From assembly GCF_016648105.1 (NCBI RefSeq), contig NZ_JACVVE010000018.1, positions 51,345 to 115,344 of the forward strand: DNA of 64,000 nt, read 5' to 3'. Within the stretch, counting starts at the first letter, position 1, and every line of letters begins with the position of its first letter. A model generated the notes under the pieces. The model saw only the letters and a program-made list of their open reading frames with translations, did no database searches and was not told the origin of the DNA. The position numbers and the translations under genes are program-made. This document shows positions 41,568 through 49,226 of this stretch, piece after piece. The stretch comes from Pseudomonas sp. S31. Its GTDB lineage: Bacteria > Pseudomonadota > Gammaproteobacteria > Pseudomonadales > Pseudomonadaceae.

Positions 41568-44324
41568 TCAGGTCCTGGCCCAGGAGTGGCTACCACCAAT
41601 CTTGGCAATCCGATTCAGCGGCAGCAGGTTCCGTGTGGCTTGCCGCACCGCCTCCGGATTCACACGCAACCAGGCATTGACTTTGGGCAGGCACGCCAGG
41701 TTGTACACGTGTCGCAAACGATAAAGGCTCGGTAGCTGTCGGTCGATTATATCGGTGAGCAGGCGCGGGCCGGTCAGCCGGCTCAGCTCGCTGGCATAGC
41801 GATAGAACCCTGCCGGGTCGCTGGCCAGGCTCGGCTTGCTGTCGTAGAACCCCGGGCTGGCCTGGAACCGTGCATGCATCTCTTCGAGGATGGCCTTGAG
41901 TGTCGGATTGTTGGCATGGCTGCCGATGATGCTGGTGTTGTACAGGCACGTCATGCCCATCTTCTCGTTGGACATCGGTGGCGGCAGCAGCAGGCCATCC
42001 GGCGTTGCCAGCAACGGCACCTGGTCGATCGGCTCGCCTGGCGGGCCCAGGGGCTCCCCGCCTATCTCGTGGGGATGCTCACCGTCGGCCAGAATGGCAT
42101 CGTCCACATCCATGTAGATGCCGCCTTGCTGGTCGAGCATGTAATAGCGCAGCGTATCCGAGGCCGAGGCGAAGTTGGTCGCCACCCCGCCATTGCCGTC
42201 CAGCGCCGCCTGGTACTGCTGATGATAGGGGCTCTGGCTGAATGCCTGATAGAACGGCTGCTTCTCCAGCGGCAGCACCTGCAGATCGGCTGCGCCCTCG
42301 CCGAGCAGGCGCAGGTTTTCCGCGAACGCGGCGGGGTTGGCGTTCGACAGGTACAGGCGGTAGCTGTAGCTGCTGTCCTTCAACAGGCTGGCGTTGCGCG
42401 CCAGGTTGCCGATCAGGTCGGTGTCGATGGTCTTGTCGCCCACCCACAGGCAGGAGATGGTCTCAGGGATGGGCAAGCTGCCTGGGGTGGGCTCTACCGG
42501 GAGTTCGAGGGGCAGCGGCAAGTCCACCCCCAGCGCCCGCAGGGTGACGCTGCGCATGATGTCGGTGACCGGACGCCCACGCTCCACGGGACGCAACTCC
42601 CTGGAACCTGCGCGGGCTGCGTAGAGTTGCGGGCTTACGTCGTTGGCATCGCGCTCGGTTATGAACGCGTCCTGCTCCATGTCGTAAATCACCTCTTCGT
42701 TGTAGCCACCGATGCTGGTCGCGAGCATGTCCGGTCGGCCATCGTACCGGGGCGTCCTGATCACCGCGCCAGCGGTAGCCTCATCGGCGCCGGCCAGGGG
42801 AGCGATGTCATCGGGAATGTGGAAATAGCGGGCCACTGCCAGCTCGGGGAGCCGGGGGGCGTCCAGCGGGCTCAGCGGGTAGCCCCATTGGTCGTTGACC
42901 CGGCTGGGGAGCAGGAGGAAGCCTTCGCGCTTGACCGTGAACAACTGGCGCAGTTGCTCGGCGGCAGCTGGCAGGAGCGCCGCATTGAGCAGCCCGTATG
43001 TGAGGGTCTCGACGCCTGCGGCCTGCTGCTGCGCGCCTTTGCCATTGATGGCCTGGTCCAGTCCCAGGCCGAACTGGGCGATGCCGCCCGCAGCGACGAT
43101 CACCAGTAGTTCGGGCACCACCAGTGCCAGCGGTGCCAACAGGTTCATGGCTGAGTTCAGATACCCGCGCCAACGGGCCTTGGTCACTTCGCCGTCCGTG
43201 GTGATGATGAAGTCGGCGTCGGCATAGCTGCGGGTTTTCTGGCGCTCGGCCATGGCCTGGAACAGGTCGCCGGTCAACGGCGTGCTGTAGTGCTCTGGCC
43301 GGTAGTGCACGTATTGGCGCGGCGCCCAGGGCCCGTCGGTGGTAAAACCGGCACGCTGGGGCGAGCGGTGGTGGATGGCGGGGTAGGTCCCAAGGCCGAT
43401 CAGGGCCTCGTCCAGGCCGCTGAAATCCAGGCCATCCGGCCCGTCGGCCAGAGCGAAGTAACGCTTGAGGGCGGCGCGTTTGTCGCCATCCCGGCATTGC
43501 TCGCCGACCCAGTCGCGCAGGTGGTCGAGGCTTGCGAATTCGTGCAGTGGCGAGCTGTTGCCGGCCAGGTAGAGCACCACCCTCGGGCTGTGAGCGGTGC
43601 TCAGCAACAGTGCGTCGGTACTGGCGTAGCCGTAGATGTTCAGGGTGCAGGCTTGTAGCCCCGGTGCCTCCTCGCTCAGCCCGGCTGCTTGCCAGACGAG
43701 CTTGCGCGCGGCGTCGCTCAGGCTGCCTTCCTGCACCTGTTTGTTGCAGGCAGTGATGAAGGCCAGTTTGGCTGACAGGCGATGACTGTCGAAGGACTGT
43801 AGCCAGTAGCGGTCGAGCATGGCCACGTAGGAGCTATGCAAGTCCAGATCCCAGATGAAGCTCTGGAACGCCTCGGCCGGGACCTGTACATGGGTGCTGG
43901 CATCGATGTGCGCGGATTGTTCGATGCGGAACAGGCCGTTGTAGGCCTCGTAGCGCCTGCCGGTGTGCCATTGGCCGGGCGCGGGGAGGGTGTCGACGAA
44001 GGTGACCGGGCCATCGGGGAAGGTGCCGGCCCAGGGGCTGGCGAACAGCGCGCCGACCAGGTCGTTGTTGCTTTCGCCCTGCCAATTGGCCAACACGGCC
44101 TGGGTCAGGGTCATGCGTTGGGTGATGCTGGCGAGGTAGCCTCGCGGGCCATCCGGCAGGTAATGGAAGGTGACCACCTCGACCCGGTCCGGGTCCAGTG
44201 GCTGGCCACGCTCGGCGCTCCAGGTGCGGATGGCGTTGGCGGCTTCCTGGTCGGGACGGGGGAAACCTTTGAGGTGGTCACGGACGAACTGCACGCCGGT
44301 GGCGTTGATGTTGGGCTTGGGCAT
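41568..44324 (-). CDS. Large toxin-like protein with TcdA/TcdB-type glycosyltransferase domain
   Basis: Protein of 918 residues. The N-terminal 550 residues resemble the dermonecrotic-toxin-like region (DUF6543-type) seen in Pseudomonas toxins, with a hydrophobic pair near 395-425 (LLAPLALVVPELLVIVAAGG) that could insert in a membrane. The C-terminal region (about 615-870) is a large-clostridial-toxin glycosyltransferase fold: ISCLWVGDK (Trp627), ASASDTLRYYMLDQQGGIYM and the DXD metal site DVDD at 739-742. It would transfer a sugar to a host or target protein. AAGG lies upstream of ATG 44324. Secretion route unknown; FlhB-like and FliK-like genes lie directly upstream on the same strand. Confidence 0.8.
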   Translation of the reverse strand: MPKPNINATGVQFVRDHLKGFPRPDQEAANAIRTWSAERGQPLDPDRVEVVTFHYLPDGPRGYLASITQRMTLTQAVLANWQGESNNDLVGALFASPWAGTFPDGPVTFVDTLPAPGQWHTGRRYEAYNGLFRIEQSAHIDASTHVQVPAEAFQSFIWDLDLHSSYVAMLDRYWLQSFDSHRLSAKLAFITACNKQVQEGSLSDAARKLVWQAAGLSEEAPGLQACTLNIYGYASTDALLLSTAHSPRVVLYLAGNSSPLHEFASLDHLRDWVGEQCRDGDKRAALKRYFALADGPDGLDFSGLDEALIGLGTYPAIHHRSPQRAGFTTDGPWAPRQYVHYRPEHYSTPLTGDLFQAMAERQKTRSYADADFIITTDGEVTKARWRGYLNSAMNLLAPLALVVPELLVIVAAGGIAQFGLGLDQAINGKGAQQQAAGVETLTYGLLNAALLPAAAEQLRQLFTVKREGFLLLPSRVNDQWGYPLSPLDAPRLPELAVARYFHIPDDIAPLAGADEATAGAVIRTPRYDGRPDMLATSIGGYNEEVIYDMEQDAFITERDANDVSPQLYAARAGSRELRPVERGRPVTDIMRSVTLRALGVDLPLPLELPVEPTPGSLPIPETISCLWVGDKTIDTDLIGNLARNASLLKDSSYSYRLYLSNANPAAFAENLRLLGEGAADLQVLPLEKQPFYQAFSQSPYHQQYQAALDGNGGVATNFASASDTLRYYMLDQQGGIYMDVDDAILADGEHPHEIGGEPLGPPGEPIDQVPLLATPDGLLLPPPMSNEKMGMTCLYNTSIIGSHANNPTLKAILEEMHARFQASPGFYDSKPSLASDPAGFYRYASELSRLTGPRLLTDIIDRQLPSLYRLRHVYNLACLPKVNAWLRVNPEAVRQATRNLLPLNRIAKIGGSHSWART

Positions 44325-44373
44325 CTTGCAGGCCTTGCTGGTGGATGAAGCCCGTATGGTTGACGTAAAGGTC

Positions 44374-44401
44374 TTATCGACAGCGGTACTTAATGCTGTG
44401 A
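44374..44401 (-). promoter_or_regulatory. Possible sigma-28 (FliA) promoter of the toxin gene
   Basis: On the minus strand TCACAG (44401-44396), 14 bases, then GTCGATAA (44381-44374) resembles the FliA consensus (TCAAG/TAAAG, spacer, GCCGATAA), with 7 of 8 matches in the -10 box but a poor -35. It lies about 50 bases before the toxin ATG. Confidence 0.3.
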
Positions 44402-44710
44402 TGTCGGCGTGATGTCGCGTTCAGCCGGCGGTTCGTCGGCAAAGCCCACCGGGACCTTGCCGCGCAGCTGCCAGGCGAAGGCGATGATCTCGGCGATGGT
44501 CAGGTACAGGGCCTCGGGGATCTGCTCGCCCAGCTCCAGGCGTGCCAGCAGGCGCACCAGTTCGGCGTTTTCATAGATGGGTACTTCGTGCTCACGAGCC
44601 AGGGCGAGGATCGCCTCGGCCAAGGCATCGTCGCCCTTGGCAGTCAGGGTCGGTGCCTGCTGGCCGTCGTAGCTCAGGGCGATGGCCTGGCGGGGTTGCT
44701 TGGGGTTCAT
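44390..44710 (-). CDS. Stand-alone FlhB C-terminal-domain protein (FlhX/YlqH-like)
   Basis: Protein of 106 residues that aligns only with the cytoplasmic C domain of FlhB, starting exactly where NPTH lies (MNPKQPRQAIALSYDG against NPTHYAVALQYDP) and ending at LYLTIAEIIAFAWQLRGKV (FlhB: LYLAVAQVLAYVFQIRQY). It thus mimics the fragment FlhB releases on auto-cleavage. Small FlhB-like proteins (YlqH of Bacillus, FlhX of Campylobacter) can act in the export switch. Overlaps the FliK-like gene by 4 bases. Confidence 0.85.
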   Translation of the reverse strand: MNPKQPRQAIALSYDGQQAPTLTAKGDDALAEAILALAREHEVPIYENAELVRLLARLELGEQIPEALYLTIAEIIAFAWQLRGKVPVGFADEPPAERDITPTSQH

Positions 44711-46263
44711 GCGTTTTCATCCACCCAACGTTGTTCGACCCGGGTACGTGGGCCTTGTGGCGGGATGCCCGGGTGGCATTCCAGGTCGCCGACCTCCAGG
44801 CCACGGGCCAGCAGGCGTTCGCGCAAGTTGCCGAGCTGGGCGTCGATCAGCCGTGCCGTCGGCTCGCGTTCGGCCCACAACTGGCCGCTCAGCCGGCCTT
44901 GGTTGAGTTGCGCCTGGACCTGCAAGGGCCCCAGCGGCGCCAAGTCGAAGGCCAACTCGATGCGCCACAGGGCGAGCAGTGGGTCCTTCGCTTCGGCTTG
45001 CCGGTCGGCCTGTTGTTGCGCGGTTTCCTCGCGCTGCAGTTTCACCTGCAAGGGGATGAAGTCCTGGCCATGGCGCACTGGGATCTCGGTTTGCCAGGTT
45101 GTCTGCAGGTTGCCGTTCTCCAGTGTTCCGGATTGCTGCAGGCTGCTCAGCGCGTGGCTCTGCAGGCGCGAGATGGCCGCACTGGCCAGGCGTAGCAACT
45201 GTTGCAGGTCACTTTCATCCTCGAGTGCCTGAAGCAGCCGTGAGGGCAGCGGGAAGGCGCCGGGTGGCTGCCTGGGGCTGACCCGGTCGAGCAGGCCCAG
45301 GGCGCTGCGGGCCATGGCCGGCAAGGCCTGGGCCAGGGTGGTCGCGCTCACGGCGGGGCTGCCAGGGGCGTTGGCCGAGACCAGTGCCACCAGCCGCACC
45401 AGCTGCGCCTTGAGGTCGGGCGCCACGCCAGCGGCGAGGCCGCCCAGCAGCTTGGCCTCAAGGAATACACCGCTGTTGTTCAAGGCTTCCACGAGGGTCT
45501 TGGGTGTACTGAGCTGGCGCGCATCCGGCAGGCTGTTCAGCAGATTGGCGGCGGCGGCGCGCAGCTCGCCGTTGGCTTGTGAGCTGCCGGCGATTTGCTG
45601 GAGGCCGCCGAGCAGGCTCGGCAAGGACGCCTGGCGGCCTTGCTGGGCCTGCAGTTGCTGGGTGATGTCGAGTTGTTCCTGGCGGCCGCTCAACGGCACG
45701 AAACGCAGCGACTGGTCGCCCTGCACTTGGGCGCTGAGCAGGCTGCCGATGGCTAGCGGGCGCGGGCTGTCGATGGTCAGGGTGGCGCCGGCCTGGGCGG
45801 TGTTGAGCAGGCTGACCAGCGAGCGGAATCCAGCCGCTTGCCCGGCCGCCGCAGGCAGCGCCTGGTTAGTCAGGACCTTGCCTTGGAGCAGGGTGCCGAC
45901 CGGCACCTTGGTGGTGTCCAGCCGGGTGAGGGTGGCGACGTTGCTGGCAGTGGCCTGTTGCACCAGCAACGCCAGGCGGTTGCTCTCGGGTTGGCTGACA
46001 GTGACTTGGCTGCCCTGGGGAATCGGTTGACTGGAACTGGCCTGGACCTGGACCTGGGCGCCGTTGGCCTGGGCCAGGCGTAACACCAGGAGGAACTCAT
46101 TGCCGTTCTGGCGCAGGGTCAGCACTTCGGCCTGGGCGGTCTCGCCGGGTTTGACCAGGCCTGGCTGCGCCTGGGTCAGGGTCAGCAGCTCGCTGGTCAG
46201 GGCCGCCTTGATCACTTGTGGGTTGAGGGCGGTTTGCGCGCCGACATTATTGATTTCAGTCAT
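44707..46263 (-). CDS. FliK-like hook-length control paralogue
   Basis: Protein of 518 residues from ATG 46263. It is Gln/Leu/Ala-rich throughout (LTQAQPGLVKPGETAQAEVL, VSQPESNRLALLVQQATASN), with a C-terminal Flg_hook-type domain (IPVRHGQDFIPLQVKLQREE, WRIELAFDLAPLGPLQVQAQ, QLWAERE). This is the second FliK-type protein in the window, besides fliK at 12189. Pairing with a stand-alone FlhB C domain suggests a switch-accessory module, as in ylqG-ylqH of Bacillus. A longer in-frame start at 46338 is less likely. Confidence 0.8.
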   Translation of the reverse strand: MTEINNVGAQTALNPQVIKAALTSELLTLTQAQPGLVKPGETAQAEVLTLRQNGNEFLLVLRLAQANGAQVQVQASSSQPIPQGSQVTVSQPESNRLALLVQQATASNVATLTRLDTTKVPVGTLLQGKVLTNQALPAAAGQAAGFRSLVSLLNTAQAGATLTIDSPRPLAIGSLLSAQVQGDQSLRFVPLSGRQEQLDITQQLQAQQGRQASLPSLLGGLQQIAGSSQANGELRAAAANLLNSLPDARQLSTPKTLVEALNNSGVFLEAKLLGGLAAGVAPDLKAQLVRLVALVSANAPGSPAVSATTLAQALPAMARSALGLLDRVSPRQPPGAFPLPSRLLQALEDESDLQQLLRLASAAISRLQSHALSSLQQSGTLENGNLQTTWQTEIPVRHGQDFIPLQVKLQREETAQQQADRQAEAKDPLLALWRIELAFDLAPLGPLQVQAQLNQGRLSGQLWAEREPTARLIDAQLGNLRERLLARGLEVGDLECHPGIPPQGPRTRVEQRWVDENA

Positions 46264-46420
46264 GTATTGTATACAACCTGTCGAACCCGCCTCTTGGCAG
46301 CGTGGCCGCTCATGTAATAATGCCCGGCCGCCAGCCATTGCCAGTATAACGGCAGGGCGGGGGGCGACTTGAGCATAGGGTTCGGGAGCGGTGTGCGGGT
46401 ATTCGAATACCGCGCAATTC

Positions 46421-46445
46421 CTGTAGGAGCGGGTTCACCCGCGAA
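46421..46445 (+). repeat. Single REP element before ccmA
   Basis: CTGTAGGAGCGGGTTCACCC plus GCGAA; unpaired copy 45 bases upstream of the ccmA GTG. Confidence 0.8.
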
Positions 46446-46490
46446 TGGGGCGACACCGATCCCGAACCGAACACAGAATAAGGCGAATCC

Positions 46491-47123
46491 GTGACCCTTC
46501 ACCTCCAAGCCGCGGGCCTGGCCTGCGAGCGCGACTGGCGCCTGCTGTTCGAGCACCTGGATTTCCAGCTGCGCCCCGGCGACATGCTGCAGATCAGCGG
46601 CCCCAACGGCAGCGGCAAGACCAGCCTGCTGCGTCTGTTGGCCGGGCTGATGCAGCCGACCGCCGGGCAGATCCTGCTCGGCGGCAAGCCGTTGGCCGAG
46701 CAGCGCCATGCCCTGGCCAGCATCCTGCTGTGGATCGGCCACGCCGCCGGTATCAAGGACCTGCTCACTGCCGAGGAGAACCTCACCTGGCTCTGTGCCC
46801 TGCACCAGCCGGCCACTGCCGAGGCCATCTGGGCGGCGCTGGCAGCGGTTGGCCTGCGCGGCTTCGAGGACGTGCCCTGCCATACCTTGTCCGCAGGCCA
46901 GCAACGCCGCGTGGCGTTGGCCCGGCTGTACTTGCACGGCCCGCCGTTGTGGATCCTCGACGAACCGTTCACCGCCCTCGACAAACAGGGCGTGGCCCAG
47001 CTCGAGGCGCACCTGGCGGCCCATTGCGAGCAGGGCGGCACGGTGGTGCTGACCACCCACCATACCCTCGAGCGCAAACCCTCGGGCTACCGTGAACTCA
47101 ACCTGGGACAGTGGGCGGCATGA
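46491..47123 (+). CDS. ccmA: Cytochrome c maturation ABC transporter ATPase CcmA
   Basis: ABC ATPase of 210 residues with Walker A GPNGSGKTSLLRLLAGL, signature LSAGQQRRVALARL, Walker B LWILDEPFTALDKQG and the H-loop His (VLTTHHTLE). With CcmB it forms CcmAB, which uses ATP to release haem-loaded CcmE from CcmC/D. GTG start with AAGG eight bases upstream. First gene of ccmABCDEFGHI. Confidence 0.95.
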   Translation: MTLHLQAAGLACERDWRLLFEHLDFQLRPGDMLQISGPNGSGKTSLLRLLAGLMQPTAGQILLGGKPLAEQRHALASILLWIGHAAGIKDLLTAEENLTWLCALHQPATAEAIWAALAAVGLRGFEDVPCHTLSAGQQRRVALARLYLHGPPLWILDEPFTALDKQGVAQLEAHLAAHCEQGGTVVLTTHHTLERKPSGYRELNLGQWAA

Positions 47124-47788
47124 GCGTGTTCATCCTGTTGCTGCGCCGCGAAGCGCGGTTGCTGTTCCGGCGCCCGGCCGAGCTGGCCAACCCGCTGGTG
47201 TTCTTCGCCATCGTCGTCGCCTTGTTCCCGCTGGCGGTCGGGCCGGAAAGCCAATTGTTGCAAACATTGTCGCCGGGCCTGGTGTGGGTCGCGGCGCTGC
47301 TGGCCGTGCTGTTGTCGCTCGATGGCCTGTTCCGCAGCGATTTCGAGGACGGCTCGCTGGAGCAATGGGTACTCTCACCGCACCCACTGGCCATGCTGGT
47401 GCTGGCCAAGGTGCTGGCGCACTGGATCTTTTCCGGGCTGGCACTGGTATTGTTGGCGCCGTTGCTGGCGCTGATGCTCGGATTGCCGAGCCATTGCCTG
47501 CCGGTGCTGCTCGGCTCGCTGCTGCTCGGCACACCGGTGTTGAGCCTGTTAGGGGCGGTGGGCGCGGCGCTGACGGTCGGCCTCAAGCGCGGCGGCTTGC
47601 TGCTGGCGTTGTTGATCCTGCCGTTGTATATCCCTGTATTGATCCTGGGCAGTGGCGCCTTGCAAGCGGCACTGCAGAATATGCCGGCGACTGGCCACCT
47701 GCTGTGGTTGGCCAGCCTGACCGCCCTGGCGGTGACCCTGGCGCCTTTTGCGATAGCGGCCGGCCTGAAGATCAGCGTTGGCGAATAA
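47120..47788 (+). CDS. ccmB: Cytochrome c maturation permease CcmB
   Basis: Polytopic inner-membrane protein of 222 residues, the normal CcmB size, with about six helices and conserved LLRREARLLFRRPAELANPL, FEDGSLEQWVLSPHPLAMLV and LLLGTPVLSLLGAVGAALTV. ATG 47120 overlaps ccmA by 4 bases (ATGA), preferred over GTG 47111. Membrane partner of CcmA. Confidence 0.95.
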   Translation: MSVFILLLRREARLLFRRPAELANPLVFFAIVVALFPLAVGPESQLLQTLSPGLVWVAALLAVLLSLDGLFRSDFEDGSLEQWVLSPHPLAMLVLAKVLAHWIFSGLALVLLAPLLALMLGLPSHCLPVLLGSLLLGTPVLSLLGAVGAALTVGLKRGGLLLALLILPLYIPVLILGSGALQAALQNMPATGHLLWLASLTALAVTLAPFAIAAGLKISVGE

Positions 47789-47793
47789 CGAGT

Positions 47794-47812
47794 CCCGGGC
47801 TTTCAAGCCCGG
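47794..47812 (+). terminator. Short hairpin between ccmB and ccmC
   Basis: CCGGGCTT, TC, AAGCCCGG forms an 8-bp stem 6 bases after the ccmB stop; the following GCTAATACC has no T-run. It is probably an RNA-stability or attenuation hairpin inside the operon rather than a full terminator. Confidence 0.35.
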
Positions 47813-47824
47813 CTAATACCCTGG

Positions 47825-48601
47825 ATGTACCTGATGAAAATTAGCTGGACGTGGTTCCACAAACTGGGCTCGCCGAAATGGTTCTATGCCATCAGCGGCC
47901 GCCTGCTGCCCTGGCTGGCCGTCTCGGCCGCGCTGTTGCTGGTCACTGGCGTGGTCTGGGGCCTGGCCTTCGCCCCGCAGGACTACCAGCAGGGCAACAG
48001 TTTCCGCATCATCTATATCCATGTGCCGGCGGCGATGCTGGCGCAATCCTGCTACGTGCTGCTGGCGGTGGCCGGGGCGGTGGGCGTGGTGTGGAAGATG
48101 AAACTGGCCGACGTCGCCCTGCAATGCGCGGCGCCCATCGGCGCCTGGATGACCGCCGTGGCGCTGGTCACCGGGGCCATCTGGGGCAAGCCGACCTGGG
48201 GTAGCTGGTGGGTCTGGGACGCGCGCCTGACCTCGATGCTGATCCTGTTGTTCCTGTACTTCGGCATCATCGCCCTCGGCCAGGCCATCAGCAACCGCGA
48301 CAGCTCGGCCAAGGCCTGCGCGGTGCTGGCCATCGTCGGCGTGATCAACATCCCGATCATCAAGTACTCGGTGGAGTGGTGGAACACCCTGCACCAGGGC
48401 GCCACCTTCACCCTCACCGAAAAGCCGGCGATGCCCGCCGAGATGTGGCTGCCGCTGCTGTGCACGGCGCTGGGCTTCTACTGCTTCTTCGGCGCGGTGC
48501 TGCTGCTGCGCATGCGCCTCGAGGTGCTCAAGCGCGAAGCCCGCGCCAGTTGGGTCAGGGAAGAGGTGTTGAGCAGCCTGGGGCGGAGGGCCGCACGATG
48601 A
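47825..48601 (+). CDS. ccmC: Haem handling protein CcmC
   Basis: Six-helix inner-membrane protein of 258 residues carrying the tryptophan-rich WWD haem domain (WGSWWVWDARLTSMLILLF) flanked by His residues (IIYIHVPAAML). It presents haem to the His of CcmE. Starts at 47825 or 47834 are both possible. Its stop overlaps ccmD (ATGA). Confidence 0.96.
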   Translation: MYLMKISWTWFHKLGSPKWFYAISGRLLPWLAVSAALLLVTGVVWGLAFAPQDYQQGNSFRIIYIHVPAAMLAQSCYVLLAVAGAVGVVWKMKLADVALQCAAPIGAWMTAVALVTGAIWGKPTWGSWWVWDARLTSMLILLFLYFGIIALGQAISNRDSSAKACAVLAIVGVINIPIIKYSVEWWNTLHQGATFTLTEKPAMPAEMWLPLLCTALGFYCFFGAVLLLRMRLEVLKREARASWVREEVLSSLGRRAAR

Positions 48602-48774
48602 AATTTGCTTCATTCGCCGACTTCGTCGCCATGGGGCACCATGGCCTGTATGTCTGGACGGCCTACGGCATCTGCCTGGCGGTCCTGGCGATCAATGTCG
48701 CTGCGCCCCTGTTGGCTCGCCGCCGCTACTTGCAAGAAGAGGCGCGTCGCCTGCGCCGGGAGAACAACCAGTGA
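48598..48774 (+). CDS. ccmD: Haem exporter accessory protein CcmD
   Basis: Small protein of 58 residues with one transmembrane helix (LYVWTAYGICLAVLAINVAA) and a charged cytoplasmic tail (RRRYLQEEARRLRRENNQ), the standard CcmD form. It stabilises the CcmC-haem-CcmE complex. It overlaps both neighbours by 4 bases. Confidence 0.94.
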   Translation: MKFASFADFVAMGHHGLYVWTAYGICLAVLAINVAAPLLARRRYLQEEARRLRRENNQ

Positions 48775-49226
48775 ATCCGCAGCGCAAGAAACGCCTGTTC
48801 CTGATCCTTGGCCTGCTGGTCGGCGTGGCGCTCGCCGTCGGCTTCGCCCTGAGCGCCCTGCAACAGAACATCAACCTGTTCTACACCCCGACCCAGATCG
48901 CCAATGGCGAGGCGCCGCAGGACACGCGGATCCGCGCCGGTGGCATGGTCGAGAAGGGCTCGGTGCAGCGTTCGGCCGACTCGCTCGACGTGCGCTTCGT
49001 GGTCACCGATTTCAACAAGTCGGTGCCGATCACCTACCGTGGCATCCTCCCCGACCTGTTCCGCGAAGGGCAGGGTATCGTCGCCCTGGGCAAGCTCAAC
49101 GCCGAAGGCGTGGTGGTGGCTGACGAGGTGCTGGCCAAGCACGACGAAAAATACATGCCGCCGGAGGTCACCAAGGCCCTGAAGGAAAGCGGCCAGGCCG
49201 CCACCGGTGCGGAGGCCAAGCCATGA
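48771..49226 (+). CDS. ccmE: Periplasmic haem chaperone CcmE
   Basis: Protein of 151 residues: N-terminal membrane anchor (RLFLILGLLVGVALAVGFAL), OB-fold (INLFYTPTQIANGEAPQDTR, IRAGGMVEKGSV, TYRGILPDLFREGQGIVALG) and the covalent haem-binding His in VLAKHDEKYMPPEV. GTG start. It carries haem from CcmC to CcmF. Confidence 0.96.
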   Translation: MNPQRKKRLFLILGLLVGVALAVGFALSALQQNINLFYTPTQIANGEAPQDTRIRAGGMVEKGSVQRSADSLDVRFVVTDFNKSVPITYRGILPDLFREGQGIVALGKLNAEGVVVADEVLAKHDEKYMPPEVTKALKESGQAATGAEAKP

